DNA from: Bacillus massiliigorillae
GTDB lineage: Bacteria > Bacillota > Bacilli > Bacillales > DSM-1321
Assembly (NCBI RefSeq): GCF_000380245.2
Contig: NZ_HG428741.1
Coordinates: forward strand, 1,475,889-1,539,888
Reading direction: 5' to 3'
Length of the DNA stretch: 64,000 bases
Of this stretch, positions 43,810 through 51,681 are shown piece after piece (position 1 is the first letter of the stretch; each line of letters opens with the position of its first letter). The notes beneath the pieces were generated by a model. It was not told the DNA's origin and made no database searches. It saw only the letters and a list, made by a program, of their open reading frames with translations. The translations under genes were made by a program, and so were the position numbers.

Positions 43810-44256
43810 ATGAACGAACAAGAAATGCATAAAAAGTATTATAGACAAATTTTTGATACGCTTGATCAGGAGCCTTATGCACAATTTCTTGGTATGAAAT
43901 TAGTGGAATTAGGGGAAGGCTCAGCTGTTACTGAATTAGTGGTGCAAGAACATATGTTAAATGCGCATAATACTGTTCATGGTGCAATTATTTTCTCCTT
44001 GGCTGATTATGCATTTGCAGCTGCAAGTAATTCATATGGAAAAACATCAGTTGGTTTATCTACGAATATGCATTTTATAGCTCCAGCCTTTCCAGGAGAT
44101 ACTATAAGAGCAACGGCTACTGAAGAAAAACGCAATAATAAAGTAGGATTTTATCGTATAAAAATCGAAAATAAAGATGCTTTAATTGCAACAATGGAAG
44201 CTGTAGTTTATCGTAAGCAACAAATATTTGTTGAGCTTGATGAGCAAGATCAATAA
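43810..44256 (+). CDS. paaI: Hotdog-fold thioesterase, PaaI-like
   Basis: Acyl-CoA thioesterase of 148 residues. The hotdog motif HNTVHGAIIFSLADYAFAAASN contains the residues used by PaaI-type enzymes, and GLSTNMHFIAPAFPGDTI follows. PaaI removes stalled hydroxyphenylacetyl-CoA esters, which fits the neighbouring pathway. AAAGGAGGA precedes the ATG. It is 46 bases after the flavoprotein gene, so the two may be co-transcribed. Confidence 0.88.
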   Translation: MNEQEMHKKYYRQIFDTLDQEPYAQFLGMKLVELGEGSAVTELVVQEHMLNAHNTVHGAIIFSLADYAFAAASNSYGKTSVGLSTNMHFIAPAFPGDTIRATATEEKRNNKVGFYRIKIENKDALIATMEAVVYRKQQIFVELDEQDQ

Positions 44257-44344
44257 TACTCATTAACGAGTGGTATTATAATTGACAAAAATGCTAGTTT
44301 TGTATATAATCAGTATTAATAAAATATTTCTTTCAAAATTGTTT

Positions 44345-44463
44345 TGAAGGGGAGTAGCTAATACAATAAAGTCGTCAATACAGGGAAACCTCGGCTTTAT
44401 TGGCAACTGTTTATTTACGTTGTTTGCGAGACCTTACCATATTATTTGGTAAGGTCTTTTTTG
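44345..44463 (+). ncRNA. yybP-ykoY (manganese) riboswitch with terminator
   Basis: The conserved blocks GGGGAGTAGC, GTCGTCAATACAG, GGCAAC and TTTGCGAGACCTT stand in order within 90 bases, as in Mn2+-sensing yybP-ykoY riboswitches. AGACCTTACCA/TGGTAAGGTCT plus TTTTTT (44429-44462) forms the terminator, using GAGACC of the aptamer. In known cases Mn2+ binding prevents termination. The next gene is the kinase-like one at 44531. Confidence 0.9.
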
Positions 44464-44530
44464 CGTATTTTAAAATGGTCATTCGATTGAAACGATTACA
44501 TAAAACTATTATTGAATAGAGGGGAATAAA

Positions 44531-45169
44531 GTGAGCAATTATAAAAAATACGCTGAGAGTATCGTATTTTCAAAGAGTGCACGAAGAAGCATTAAAGTAG
44601 AGGATTTTCATAAAGATCTTGAACAAATTGGGACAGGTAGAAGTGCATGCGTATTTCGAATAAAGAATACGAATATAGTTATTAAAGTATTTGCACCACG
44701 CTTCAAACATATTGCGCTTGAAGAAGCAGAAATTTATAAAAAGCTGGCACATATTCATTATTTTCCAGAAATTTATGAAACGGGTCGTAACTATATTGTT
44801 ATGGACTATATTGAAGGAGAAACTTTATTTGATTGTTTAAATAAAGGAATCGCAATAGAAGAACAGCAAGTTCATACGATTGATGAAGTGCTACAGCTAG
44901 CAAGACAAACAGGCTTGAATCCATCTGATATTCATTTGCGAAATATTATTATTACGAGTGATAATAAGGTTAAACTGATTGATGTGGCAAGATTTAAACA
45001 GACAAAAAAATGTGAGATGTGGAATGATTTGAAACGGGCTTATTTTCAATATTATTTAAAGCCATATTTTCCTAGAAGAATACCCAAAATCATTTTGAAT
45101 ATCATTGCCGTTTTATATAAAAAAGAAATCATTCATATTCGGGGAGATAAAAATAGATTGTTAGAATAA
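44531..45169 (+). CDS. Protein kinase-like protein under Mn riboswitch control
   Basis: A 212-residue kinase-fold protein. The glycine-rich loop is LEQIGTGRSACVFRI, the ATP Lys lies in IVIKVFAPRF, a hinge in MDYIEGETLFD, the catalytic loop is replaced by NPSDIHLRNIII (Asp and Asn kept) and the metal Asp lies in KLIDVARF. It resembles YrzF-type putative kinases of Bacillales. The C-terminal 45 residues form a basic, aromatic tail. A GTG start follows GAGGGGAA. It lies directly behind a manganese riboswitch. The substrate is unknown. Confidence 0.82.
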   Translation: MSNYKKYAESIVFSKSARRSIKVEDFHKDLEQIGTGRSACVFRIKNTNIVIKVFAPRFKHIALEEAEIYKKLAHIHYFPEIYETGRNYIVMDYIEGETLFDCLNKGIAIEEQQVHTIDEVLQLARQTGLNPSDIHLRNIIITSDNKVKLIDVARFKQTKKCEMWNDLKRAYFQYYLKPYFPRRIPKIILNIIAVLYKKEIIHIRGDKNRLLE

Positions 45170-45260
45170 TGAATTAAATCCATTGACTTATAATTAAGCA
45201 TATTATAAGATGATGCTTATCAAAAAGAATTTGCAAAATAAAAAATGAGTTATACACTCC

Positions 45261-45424
45261 AAAGGGGAGTAACTGACAATTATGTCGTCATTACGTGATT
45301 AACCTCACCGGCATAATTGGCAACAATTATTGTTGTTTGCGAGACCTTTGCCAAATTTGGTGAAGGATGAATATGAAGAACAAAAAGCCTTTCACCAATA
45401 CATTGTGAAGGGCTTTATTATATT
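45261..45424 (+). ncRNA. Second yybP-ykoY riboswitch
   Basis: AAAGGGGAGTAA, GTCGTCATTACG, GGCATAATTGGCAAC and TTTGCGAGACCTTT mark a second aptamer (45261-45348). Downstream, CCTTTGCCAAATTTGGTGAAGG and AAAGCCTTTCAC/GTGAAGGGCTTT can form alternative hairpins (GGTGAAGG also pairs with CCTTTCACC), so a switch between antiterminator and terminator is likely. The first base of the block AGTAA differs from the AGTAGC of the first copy. Confidence 0.85.
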
Positions 45425-45452
45425 TAGTTGAAAGAAAGGAGAAATTTATTAA

Positions 45453-45617
45453 TTGGACGTTGACCTTGCGAGGAAAATATTTATTACTATTGCTTTATTA
45501 GTTACGACACAGCTATATGGTATGAATACGTTGACTTTAGATCATTGAAGTCAACCACGTAATATTAAATTACATGACGATTATGCTGATGCATTTAGAA
45601 ATAATTATAATCATTGA
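45453..45617 (+). pseudogene. Interrupted small ORF behind the second riboswitch
   Basis: AAAGGAG is followed by a TTG opening a frame with one membrane-like segment (ARKIFITIALLVTTQLYGMN) that stops at TGA 45546; the same frame continues for 22 more codons (SQPRNIKLHDDYADAFRNNY) to TGA 45615. This looks like a gene broken by a nonsense change or a short remnant. No family is recognised, so the riboswitch has apparently lost its usual target. Confidence 0.5.
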
Positions 45618-45641
45618 AATATATATGGAGGGTAAACAAAA

Positions 45642-46031
45642 TTGTTCAAAAAATGTCTGCATCTACTTAAAATTGGTTCCACAAATGTTGATTTAGTTTT
45701 AGATGCTTATGAATATAAATCTGGAGAATTGGTTACTGGTTATTTTGAAATTAAGGGTGGTAAATTGAATCAAAAAATCAAAAGGTTAGAATGTGACTTG
45801 ATTTTAAAAGATACAAATACAAAGAAGAAGCAAGGTATTGAGTCAGCTACTACGATATTAATGACTAAAACTATAAATTCTTCAGAGGTAACGAAAATTC
45901 CGTTTAAATATATTATACCGACCGAATTGCAATCAACTTCAAAAGATTTCATCTATTTATTTCAAACAAAAATTATCTTTCATGATAATTTAAGGGATAT
46001 GGATTATGATGAAATCAAAATTTGTAGTTGA
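45642..46031 (+). CDS. Short Spo0M-like protein
   Basis: A TTG start behind GGAGGG gives 129 residues that match the N-terminal arrestin-like half of sporulation-control protein Spo0M (KKCLHLLKIGSTNVDLVLDAYEY, SGELVTGYFEIKGGKLNQKIKRL, TKIPFKYIIPTELQSTSKDF). Full Spo0M is about twice as long, so this is either a half-length family member or a truncated gene; the stop is clean. A terminator follows. In B. subtilis Spo0M affects sporulation and cell structure. Confidence 0.75.
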   Translation: MFKKCLHLLKIGSTNVDLVLDAYEYKSGELVTGYFEIKGGKLNQKIKRLECDLILKDTNTKKKQGIESATTILMTKTINSSEVTKIPFKYIIPTELQSTSKDFIYLFQTKIIFHDNLRDMDYDEIKICS

Positions 46032-46046
46032 AATTAGTAGAAAGAG

Positions 46047-46078
46047 AGCATCCACGAACAACTTTGGATGCTTGTTTC
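46047..46078 (+). terminator. Terminator after the Spo0M-like gene
   Basis: AGCATCCA and TGGATGCT form an 8-bp stem, followed by TGTTTC. The T tract is short. Confidence 0.6.
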
Positions 46079-46204
46079 AATTATACCTTTTAGTGTGTGT
46101 TCGATAAAAGGTATTGAAATGTCAGAAAAATCAGAATAAAATAATTGTACTTACTAGTTGGTATGAAGGTGTTCATAAAATGAATTTACAATGGAGGTTA
46201 TATG

Positions 46205-46969
46205 ATGAGTGGTCGTTTTGAAGGAAAAGTTGCGTTTGTTACAGGTGGTAGTCGGGGCATAGGAAAAGGGATACTACAAAGTTTTGCTGAAGAAGGTGCG
46301 AAGGTTGCATTAATTGATGTAAATGAAGAAGCATTACAGGAAACGACGAATGAGTTTCGTGAAAAGGGCTATACCATATATTCAAAGGTTGCAAGTGTAA
46401 CAGAAGCTGACCAAGTTGAAGCAGCTATGAAAGAGGTTTATGAATTATTTGGTTCAATAGATATTTTGGTTAATAATGCAGGAGTTATTAGAGATAATAT
46501 GCTTTTTAAAATGACTGACTCAGATTGGTTAACGGTTATGGATGTTCATTTAAAAGGTGCTTTTCTAGCTTCTCGTACAGCGCAGAAATACATGGTAGAA
46601 AAGGGATATGGTAGAATTATCAATATATCTTCTACATCGGCATTAGGAAATCGTGGTCAGGCCAATTATGCAACAGCTAAAGCTGGGTTACAAGGTTTTA
46701 CTAAGACATTGGCAATAGAACTTGGTCGCTATGGAATTACAGTCAATGCTGTGGCACCAGGCTTTATAGAGACGGAAATGACAAAAGAAACGGCTAAACG
46801 CTTAGGTATTACATTCGATGAACTAATTAAGCATCAAGTTAGCAATATTCCTGTTGGTCGAAGCGGTAAACCAGAAGATATTGCAAATGCTGTTACTTTT
46901 TTTGCTGATGAAAAGTCTTCTTTTGTAAGTGGTCAAGTGATTTATGTTGCTGGTGGTCCGAAAAATTAA
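46205..46969 (+). CDS. SDR-family 3-oxoacyl reductase (FabG-like)
   Basis: NAD(P)-dependent short-chain dehydrogenase of 254 residues: cofactor motif TGGSRGIGKGI, NNAGVIRDNML, active-site Ser in NISSTSALG and Tyr/Lys in YATAKAGL, and the APGFIETEM segment. The start at 46205 is 7 bases after GGAGG. Two MaoC-type genes follow with short spacing, so the three probably act on one acyl-CoA: ketoreduction and dehydration. Confidence 0.88.
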   Translation: MSGRFEGKVAFVTGGSRGIGKGILQSFAEEGAKVALIDVNEEALQETTNEFREKGYTIYSKVASVTEADQVEAAMKEVYELFGSIDILVNNAGVIRDNMLFKMTDSDWLTVMDVHLKGAFLASRTAQKYMVEKGYGRIINISSTSALGNRGQANYATAKAGLQGFTKTLAIELGRYGITVNAVAPGFIETEMTKETAKRLGITFDELIKHQVSNIPVGRSGKPEDIANAVTFFADEKSSFVSGQVIYVAGGPKN

Positions 46970-46990
46970 CCAATGAATGGTGGGAAATGA

Positions 46991-47440
46991 ATGTTTGAAA
47001 ATGTCATTGGAAAACGATCTGAGAAAGTAAAAAATATTGTTGAAAGAGGCGCTGTAAAGAAATTCGCGGCGGCAATTGGAGATCTTCATCCAATTTACAT
47101 AGATGAGGAGTTTGGTAAACTATCTCGTTATAAGCAAAATATTGCTCCACCAACATTTCCGAGAGTATTTGATTATGGTCATATTGAAGAGTTACAGCTT
47201 CCTAGTAAAGGATTAATTCATGGTGAGCAAACATATCATTATGAGCGTCCTTTGTTTATTGGTGAGGAAATACAATGTTATACAGAGGTAAAAGGTTATT
47301 CCGAGAAGACGGGATCCAATGGGAAAATGGGGATTCTTGTACTTACAAGTGCTGGGGAAGATATGAATGGACAAATTATTTTTACTTCTAAACAAGTGGT
47401 CATCATTACAGAGGCTGTTAGAAAGGTTATGATGCTATGA
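46991..47440 (+). CDS. MaoC-type dehydratase, N-terminal half type
   Basis: Hotdog-fold protein of 149 residues similar to the FAS1-like N-terminal dehydratase domain (GAVKKFAAAIGDLHPIYIDEE, NIAPPTFPRVFDYG, THY-like QTYHYERPLFIGEEIQ). Such proteins usually lack the catalytic His/Asp and pair with a second MaoC protein. The next gene overlaps it by ATGA and supplies that partner. The pair resembles HadA/HadB or split R-hydratases. Confidence 0.85.
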   Translation: MFENVIGKRSEKVKNIVERGAVKKFAAAIGDLHPIYIDEEFGKLSRYKQNIAPPTFPRVFDYGHIEELQLPSKGLIHGEQTYHYERPLFIGEEIQCYTEVKGYSEKTGSNGKMGILVLTSAGEDMNGQIIFTSKQVVIITEAVRKVMML

Positions 47441-47844
47441 AACAATTAACAGAATATGTTGTTGGCGAATGCTTAAATGAAGTTGAATTAGAACCTGTTT
47501 CTCGGCTAGACTTAATCAAATATGCAGGGGCGTCTGGTGATTATAATCCAATTCACACGATAGATGAAGAAGCAATAAAAACTGGATTGCCAGGAATTAT
47601 CGCGCATGGTATGTGGACAATGGGTAATTTATCAAAGCTCTTTACAGATTATTTTGATGAGGGTTTTATTAGTGACTATTCCATTCGTTTTAAAGGTATG
47701 GTCTTCCTGAATGATGTGATTACTTTAAAAGCAATTATAAAAGAAAAACAAGATGAAAATATTAGATTCACTGTTTTAGCTGTTAATCAACATAACCAAG
47801 AAGTATTAAAAGGGCACGTGAAGTATTCAATATATGAGAGTTAA
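47437..47844 (+). CDS. MaoC-type (R)-hydratase, catalytic half
   Basis: Hotdog hydratase of 135 residues with the catalytic Asp/His in YAGASGDYNPIHTIDEEA (hydratase motif 2) and GIIAHGMWTMG. It overlaps the preceding gene by ATGA and likely forms a heterodimer with it. Together they hydrate or dehydrate an acyl-CoA. They are candidates for the missing oxepin-CoA hydrolase domain of PaaZ, which is also a MaoC hotdog, or for an unrelated fatty-acyl pathway. Confidence 0.87.
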   Translation: MKQLTEYVVGECLNEVELEPVSRLDLIKYAGASGDYNPIHTIDEEAIKTGLPGIIAHGMWTMGNLSKLFTDYFDEGFISDYSIRFKGMVFLNDVITLKAIIKEKQDENIRFTVLAVNQHNQEVLKGHVKYSIYES

Positions 47845-47943
47845 AATTGTAAATAACTAAAGTCAATTATTTGAGATAGCTCTATTAGAACAGCTAAAAT
47901 GAAAACTAATAGGGCTATTTTTATACCAAAGGAGTGTGCAGAA

Positions 47944-48858
47944 TTGAAATTTGGCATTGTGGGGACTGGAGCGGTTGGTGGATATTTTGGCGGGCACTTA
48001 AGTAAGGCAGGAAATGATGTTTTATTCTTAGCACGAGGAAATCATTATGAACAGATGAAGAAGGAAGGTTTGAAAATTGAAAGTGAAAAGGGAGATTTTG
48101 TTGTACAGAAATCTTTTACTAACGATTATCAATCCTTTTCTGATGTGGATTATGTTTTCATTTGTGTAAAATCTATTCATACAAAAGAAGTAGCAGAAGC
48201 GTTATTACCTATTATAAAGCCTGAAGCAATTATTCTTACATTGCAAAATGGTGTGGATAACGAAGAGATATTAGTACAGTATTTTGGTCAAGAACGAGTT
48301 CTTTCTGTCTCTACGTTTATTCAAGCTTCAATAGCTGCCCCTGGTGTTATTAAGCAATCAGGATCTAACCCAAGATTAATATTGGGTGTGTTAGATCAGC
48401 AAGCATTTCATCATGTTGAGAAACTAGTTAATTTGTTCACTGATGCAGGAGTAAATGCTAAGATCAGCCATGAAATAGTAAAGATTAAGTGGCAGAAATT
48501 GTTGTGGAATGTTGCCTTCAATCCATTGTCAGCAGCAACTGAAACAAAGGTTGGTGAAATAATGGCCAATGAAGACCTTTTGAAAATTTCCCAATCTATG
48601 TGTCAAGAAGCGATGACAGTTGCTGATAAACTGGGAATCTCAATCGAAAATAAGATATATGAGGGGATTTATCAAAATTCAAATATAGCTGGTCAACATA
48701 ATACGTCAATGCTTCAAGACAAATTGAATAAGAAGCCGATGGAGATTGAATCTATTTGTGGTTATGTAGTTAGGAAGGGTAAAGAAGTGAATTCTCCTAC
48801 ACCAGTTCTTGAAACTATGTATCAACTATTGAAATTTATACAATCTAAATATATGTAA
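47944..48858 (+). CDS. 2-dehydropantoate 2-reductase family protein
   Basis: NADPH-dependent reductase of 304 residues (PanE/ApbA fold). The Rossmann motif KFGIVGTGAVGGYFGGHLSK is at the start, VFICVKSIHTKEV and LQNGVDNEE follow, and the catalytic Lys is expected in VKIKWQKLLWNVAFNPL. I use the TTG at 47944, 8 bases after AAAGGAG; the upstream ATG at 47899 has no ribosome binding site. Pantothenate synthesis or reduction of another 2-oxo acid is possible. Confidence 0.88.
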   Translation: MKFGIVGTGAVGGYFGGHLSKAGNDVLFLARGNHYEQMKKEGLKIESEKGDFVVQKSFTNDYQSFSDVDYVFICVKSIHTKEVAEALLPIIKPEAIILTLQNGVDNEEILVQYFGQERVLSVSTFIQASIAAPGVIKQSGSNPRLILGVLDQQAFHHVEKLVNLFTDAGVNAKISHEIVKIKWQKLLWNVAFNPLSAATETKVGEIMANEDLLKISQSMCQEAMTVADKLGISIENKIYEGIYQNSNIAGQHNTSMLQDKLNKKPMEIESICGYVVRKGKEVNSPTPVLETMYQLLKFIQSKYM

Positions 48859-48947
48859 ATATATACTTTCTCTATATTTCGCTTTTTTTAAAAGTACAAT
48901 TTATGAAGATTGATGTCAGTTTAGATAAAAACACGAGGAGATAGTAT

Positions 48948-49511
48948 ATGAGAAACAAAATTTTAGAAACGAGTATTGAATTATTTGATATAAAAGGTTA
49001 CAAAGAAACATCGGTTCAAGATATTGTGGATGTAATCGGTGTTACGAAAGGTACATTTTATTACTATTTTACTAGTAAGCAGGATATCATTGAGAACATT
49101 GCTTTATCTTATATAGAAGAAATTTTGAGTAAACAAGAGGCAATTATCAGCGACACTTCAAAAGACTGTACTACAAAACTTAGAGACATAGTTTATATGC
49201 TTATTAGTGATATCAAAACAAATAGAAGAAGTGCGCGTATTTTCTTTCGAGAAATGAGAAATATTGAAGAGGGTAATTTTTTGAATATTAAATCTAAGCG
49301 TTCTCTCTTTAAAAAGCACTATCAGCAATTAATTGAAGAAGGTATCAAAACGGGCGAATTTAAAGAAAGTTTAAATGCAGATATGATCACTTTCGGAATT
49401 TTGGGGATTACAAATTGGTCTTATTATTGGTTTAATCCTGAGGGGGAAATTAGTGAAAGTGATTTAACAGACATTTATGTAGATATGATTTTTAATGGAA
49501 TAAAAAACTAA
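48948..49511 (+). CDS. TetR-family regulator
   Basis: Repressor of 187 residues with an N-terminal helix-turn-helix (ETSVQDIVDVIGVTKGTFYYYF) and a C-terminal domain of the fatty-acid/FadR-YfiR group type (LGITNWSYYWFNPEGEIS, typical of TetR_C_33). Such regulators often control acyl-CoA metabolism, which fits the neighbouring genes. GAGGAG precedes the ATG. The ligand may be an acyl-CoA. Target operators were not found with certainty. Confidence 0.88.
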   Translation: MRNKILETSIELFDIKGYKETSVQDIVDVIGVTKGTFYYYFTSKQDIIENIALSYIEEILSKQEAIISDTSKDCTTKLRDIVYMLISDIKTNRRSARIFFREMRNIEEGNFLNIKSKRSLFKKHYQQLIEEGIKTGEFKESLNADMITFGILGITNWSYYWFNPEGEISESDLTDIYVDMIFNGIKN

Positions 49512-49535
49512 TCATATTGTTTTATTAGTTATTAG

Positions 49536-49573
49536 AATCTTCTTAATACTAAAAGGCTAGTATTAAGAAGATT
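49536..49573. repeat. Perfect 16-bp palindromic hairpin after the TetR gene
   Basis: AATCTTCTTAATACTA and TAGTATTAAGAAGATT are perfect inverted arms around AAAGGC. There is no T run on either side, so it is either a strong hairpin without a classical terminator tail or an operator for the TetR protein next to it. Confidence 0.7.
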
Positions 49574-49819
49574 GTGATGGAAAATACATTTTTACACGTA
49601 ACACATCCTCTGTATATACTTCATTTGGCTTCCAATCTCATTTTAACTTTAATAGAATAAAACAGAATATTTTACAATTCGTGGTTATATACTTAAAAAA
49701 GTAACTAAAAATTAACATTGATAGAAGGGATTTACGGTATGTTGTCGAATTTAGTAATTACATACCAACCGGTTAGTAAGGTAATTTGTATTGATGGTAC
49801 ATATAAGGGAGGAGTTTTG

Positions 49820-50881
49820 ATGGTAAATCAATTGAAAGATACAAAACCAGTAAGAGCGGGAGAAGAATTAAATATTCCAGTGTTAGAACAATTTCTTCGT
49901 GAGCATATTGAAGGATTACCTTCTGAAAAATTAATGGTTGAACAATTTGGGGCTGGACATTCCAATTTAACATACTGTTTGAAAATAGGCGATTGGGAGG
50001 CAGTACTTCGTCGACCTCCTTTAGGACCAGTTGCTCCTAAAGCGCATGATATGGAGCGTGAATTCGGAATATTAAGTCAAATAAACCCCGTCTTTCCAAT
50101 TGCACCGAAGCCATATTTATTTAGTGATGATCTTACTCTAGTGGGTAGCCCATTTTTTGTAATGGAAAGGAAAAAAGGAGTTGTTTTAGACACTTCATTT
50201 CCTGCTTCTCTTCAACCTTCTGCAGAATTAGGAAAAACGCTATCTGAAAAGATGGTGGATCAGCTCGTTAATCTTCATAACATTGATTATACACAAACGA
50301 GACTAATAGAAGTGAGTCGTCCAGAAGGTTTTCTAGAACGCCAAGTGCATGGATGGACTTCCAGATACGAACGAGCAAAAACAGATGATATTAATGGTAT
50401 AGAAGACTTGAAACAATGGTTAATTAAACGTATGCCTCATTCACTTGAGCCGACGATTATTCATTATGATTACAAATTAAATAATGCAATGTTTTCTCAA
50501 GATTTAAGTGAAATGATTGGTCTATTTGATTGGGAAATGTCAACGGTAGGTGATCCTTTAACCGATGTGGCAGCGGCTATGAGCTATTGGGTACAACCAG
50601 ATGATTCGGATGAATTGAAGACAGCCTTTGGAGCACCACCAGTGACCGTTTTAGAAGGATTTTATACAAGGGATGAGTTTATTGAAAGTTATGCGAAGAA
50701 AAGTGGACGAGATGTTTCTACTATTAATTATTACTTAACATTCGCCTATTTTAAGTTAGCTGTGATTGGTCAGCAAATCTATTATCGATATAAAAAAGGT
50801 CAAACAGATGATCCAAGATTTGCACGATTATCTGTCACCGTTAATAGCATGATTCAGCAAGCAATTAGTCTTTCAAACTAA
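49820..50881 (+). CDS. APH-family kinase of acyl-CoA catabolism (ACAD10/LvaA-like)
   Basis: A 353-residue phosphotransferase of the aminoglycoside phosphotransferase fold. Its N-terminal half (GAGHSNLTYCLKIGDWEAVLRRPPLGP, PKAHDMEREFGIL) is typical of the ACAD10/ACAD11-associated group, not of drug-modifying enzymes. The catalytic loop is IIHYDYKLNN (H-x-D...N) and the metal Asp is in LFDWEMSTVGDP. LvaA-type enzymes phosphorylate 4-hydroxyacyl-CoA. GGGAGGAG precedes the ATG at 49820; the longer frame from 49718 has no such signal. The acyl-CoA dehydrogenase is two genes downstream. Confidence 0.85.
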   Translation: MVNQLKDTKPVRAGEELNIPVLEQFLREHIEGLPSEKLMVEQFGAGHSNLTYCLKIGDWEAVLRRPPLGPVAPKAHDMEREFGILSQINPVFPIAPKPYLFSDDLTLVGSPFFVMERKKGVVLDTSFPASLQPSAELGKTLSEKMVDQLVNLHNIDYTQTRLIEVSRPEGFLERQVHGWTSRYERAKTDDINGIEDLKQWLIKRMPHSLEPTIIHYDYKLNNAMFSQDLSEMIGLFDWEMSTVGDPLTDVAAAMSYWVQPDDSDELKTAFGAPPVTVLEGFYTRDEFIESYAKKSGRDVSTINYYLTFAYFKLAVIGQQIYYRYKKGQTDDPRFARLSVTVNSMIQQAISLSN

Positions 50882-50904
50882 GCAACTTAAAGGAGAAGAT
50901 AGAG

Positions 50905-51678
50905 TTGGCTAAAATACATCTTTTGATGAAAAAAGAAGAAATTGAAGCTAGCAAACTCAAAGGTAACAAAGTTGCTGTTGTATTTGATGTTTTGCTAGCG
51001 ACATCTACTATCGTTGCAGCACTCCATTTTGGGGCTAAAGAAGTAATACCCGTGCTCGATGAACTTCATGCCAGAAAGGAAGCAGAAGGAAAAAGTAAAG
51101 GAGATTATGCTCTAGTAGGTGAGTATCAAGGAAATACGATTGATGGATTTCTTGATCCAAATCCTTTGTTATTAAAGAATTATTTAAAGGATAAATCAAT
51201 GATTCTTTCCACTACAAATGGAACAGTTGCTATTCAAAAATGTTCCGATGCTAACAAGGTATATATTTGTTCAATAATTAATGGAAAAGCAATAGCGGAA
51301 CGAATATATAAACAACATCAAGATGAAACAATTTTGATTGTTTGTTCAGGTTCCTCAGGCGAGTTTTGCCTAGAAGATTTAGTAGGAGCAGGGTATTTTT
51401 TAGATAATTTATTAGCATACAGTCATGAACCATGGGATTTATCGGATGCTGCTTTAGCGGCGTTACTTGTATATAAAAATGTAAGAAACCAATTGAGTGA
51501 GACGTTACTTTCCTCAAGAGTTGGAAAGATGATGCAAAACTACGAGTACGACGATGTATTACAGTTTGTATCAAATCCAGGAATTGTTCAAATTGTTGCT
51601 TCTTTAACGAAAGAGGGCACAATTGTAGCTGAAGAGAAGGCATTATACGATGCACAATACGAAAAAAAGGAAGTGTGA
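50905..51678 (+). CDS. ComB-like 2-phosphosulfolactate phosphatase family protein
   Basis: A TTG start behind AAAGGAG gives 257 residues of the ComB family. The Mg-binding core is visible in VVFDVLLATSTIVAAL and STTNGTVAIQKC, with GEFCLEDLVGAGYFLDNLL and SDAALAALLVYKN. ComB hydrolyses 2-phosphosulfolactate in coenzyme M and sulfolactate synthesis. Here it sits between a kinase and an acyl-CoA dehydrogenase, 3 bases before the latter, so it may instead remove phosphate from an acid intermediate. The substrate is unknown. Confidence 0.82.
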   Translation: MAKIHLLMKKEEIEASKLKGNKVAVVFDVLLATSTIVAALHFGAKEVIPVLDELHARKEAEGKSKGDYALVGEYQGNTIDGFLDPNPLLLKNYLKDKSMILSTTNGTVAIQKCSDANKVYICSIINGKAIAERIYKQHQDETILIVCSGSSGEFCLEDLVGAGYFLDNLLAYSHEPWDLSDAALAALLVYKNVRNQLSETLLSSRVGKMMQNYEYDDVLQFVSNPGIVQIVASLTKEGTIVAEEKALYDAQYEKKEV

Positions 51679-51681
51679 TTA

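Noticed and set aside
49820..50881. Aminoglycoside resistance phosphotransferase
   Set aside because: Although it has the APH fold, its N-terminal motifs and acyl-CoA dehydrogenase neighbourhood place it with ACAD10/LvaA-type acyl-CoA kinases.
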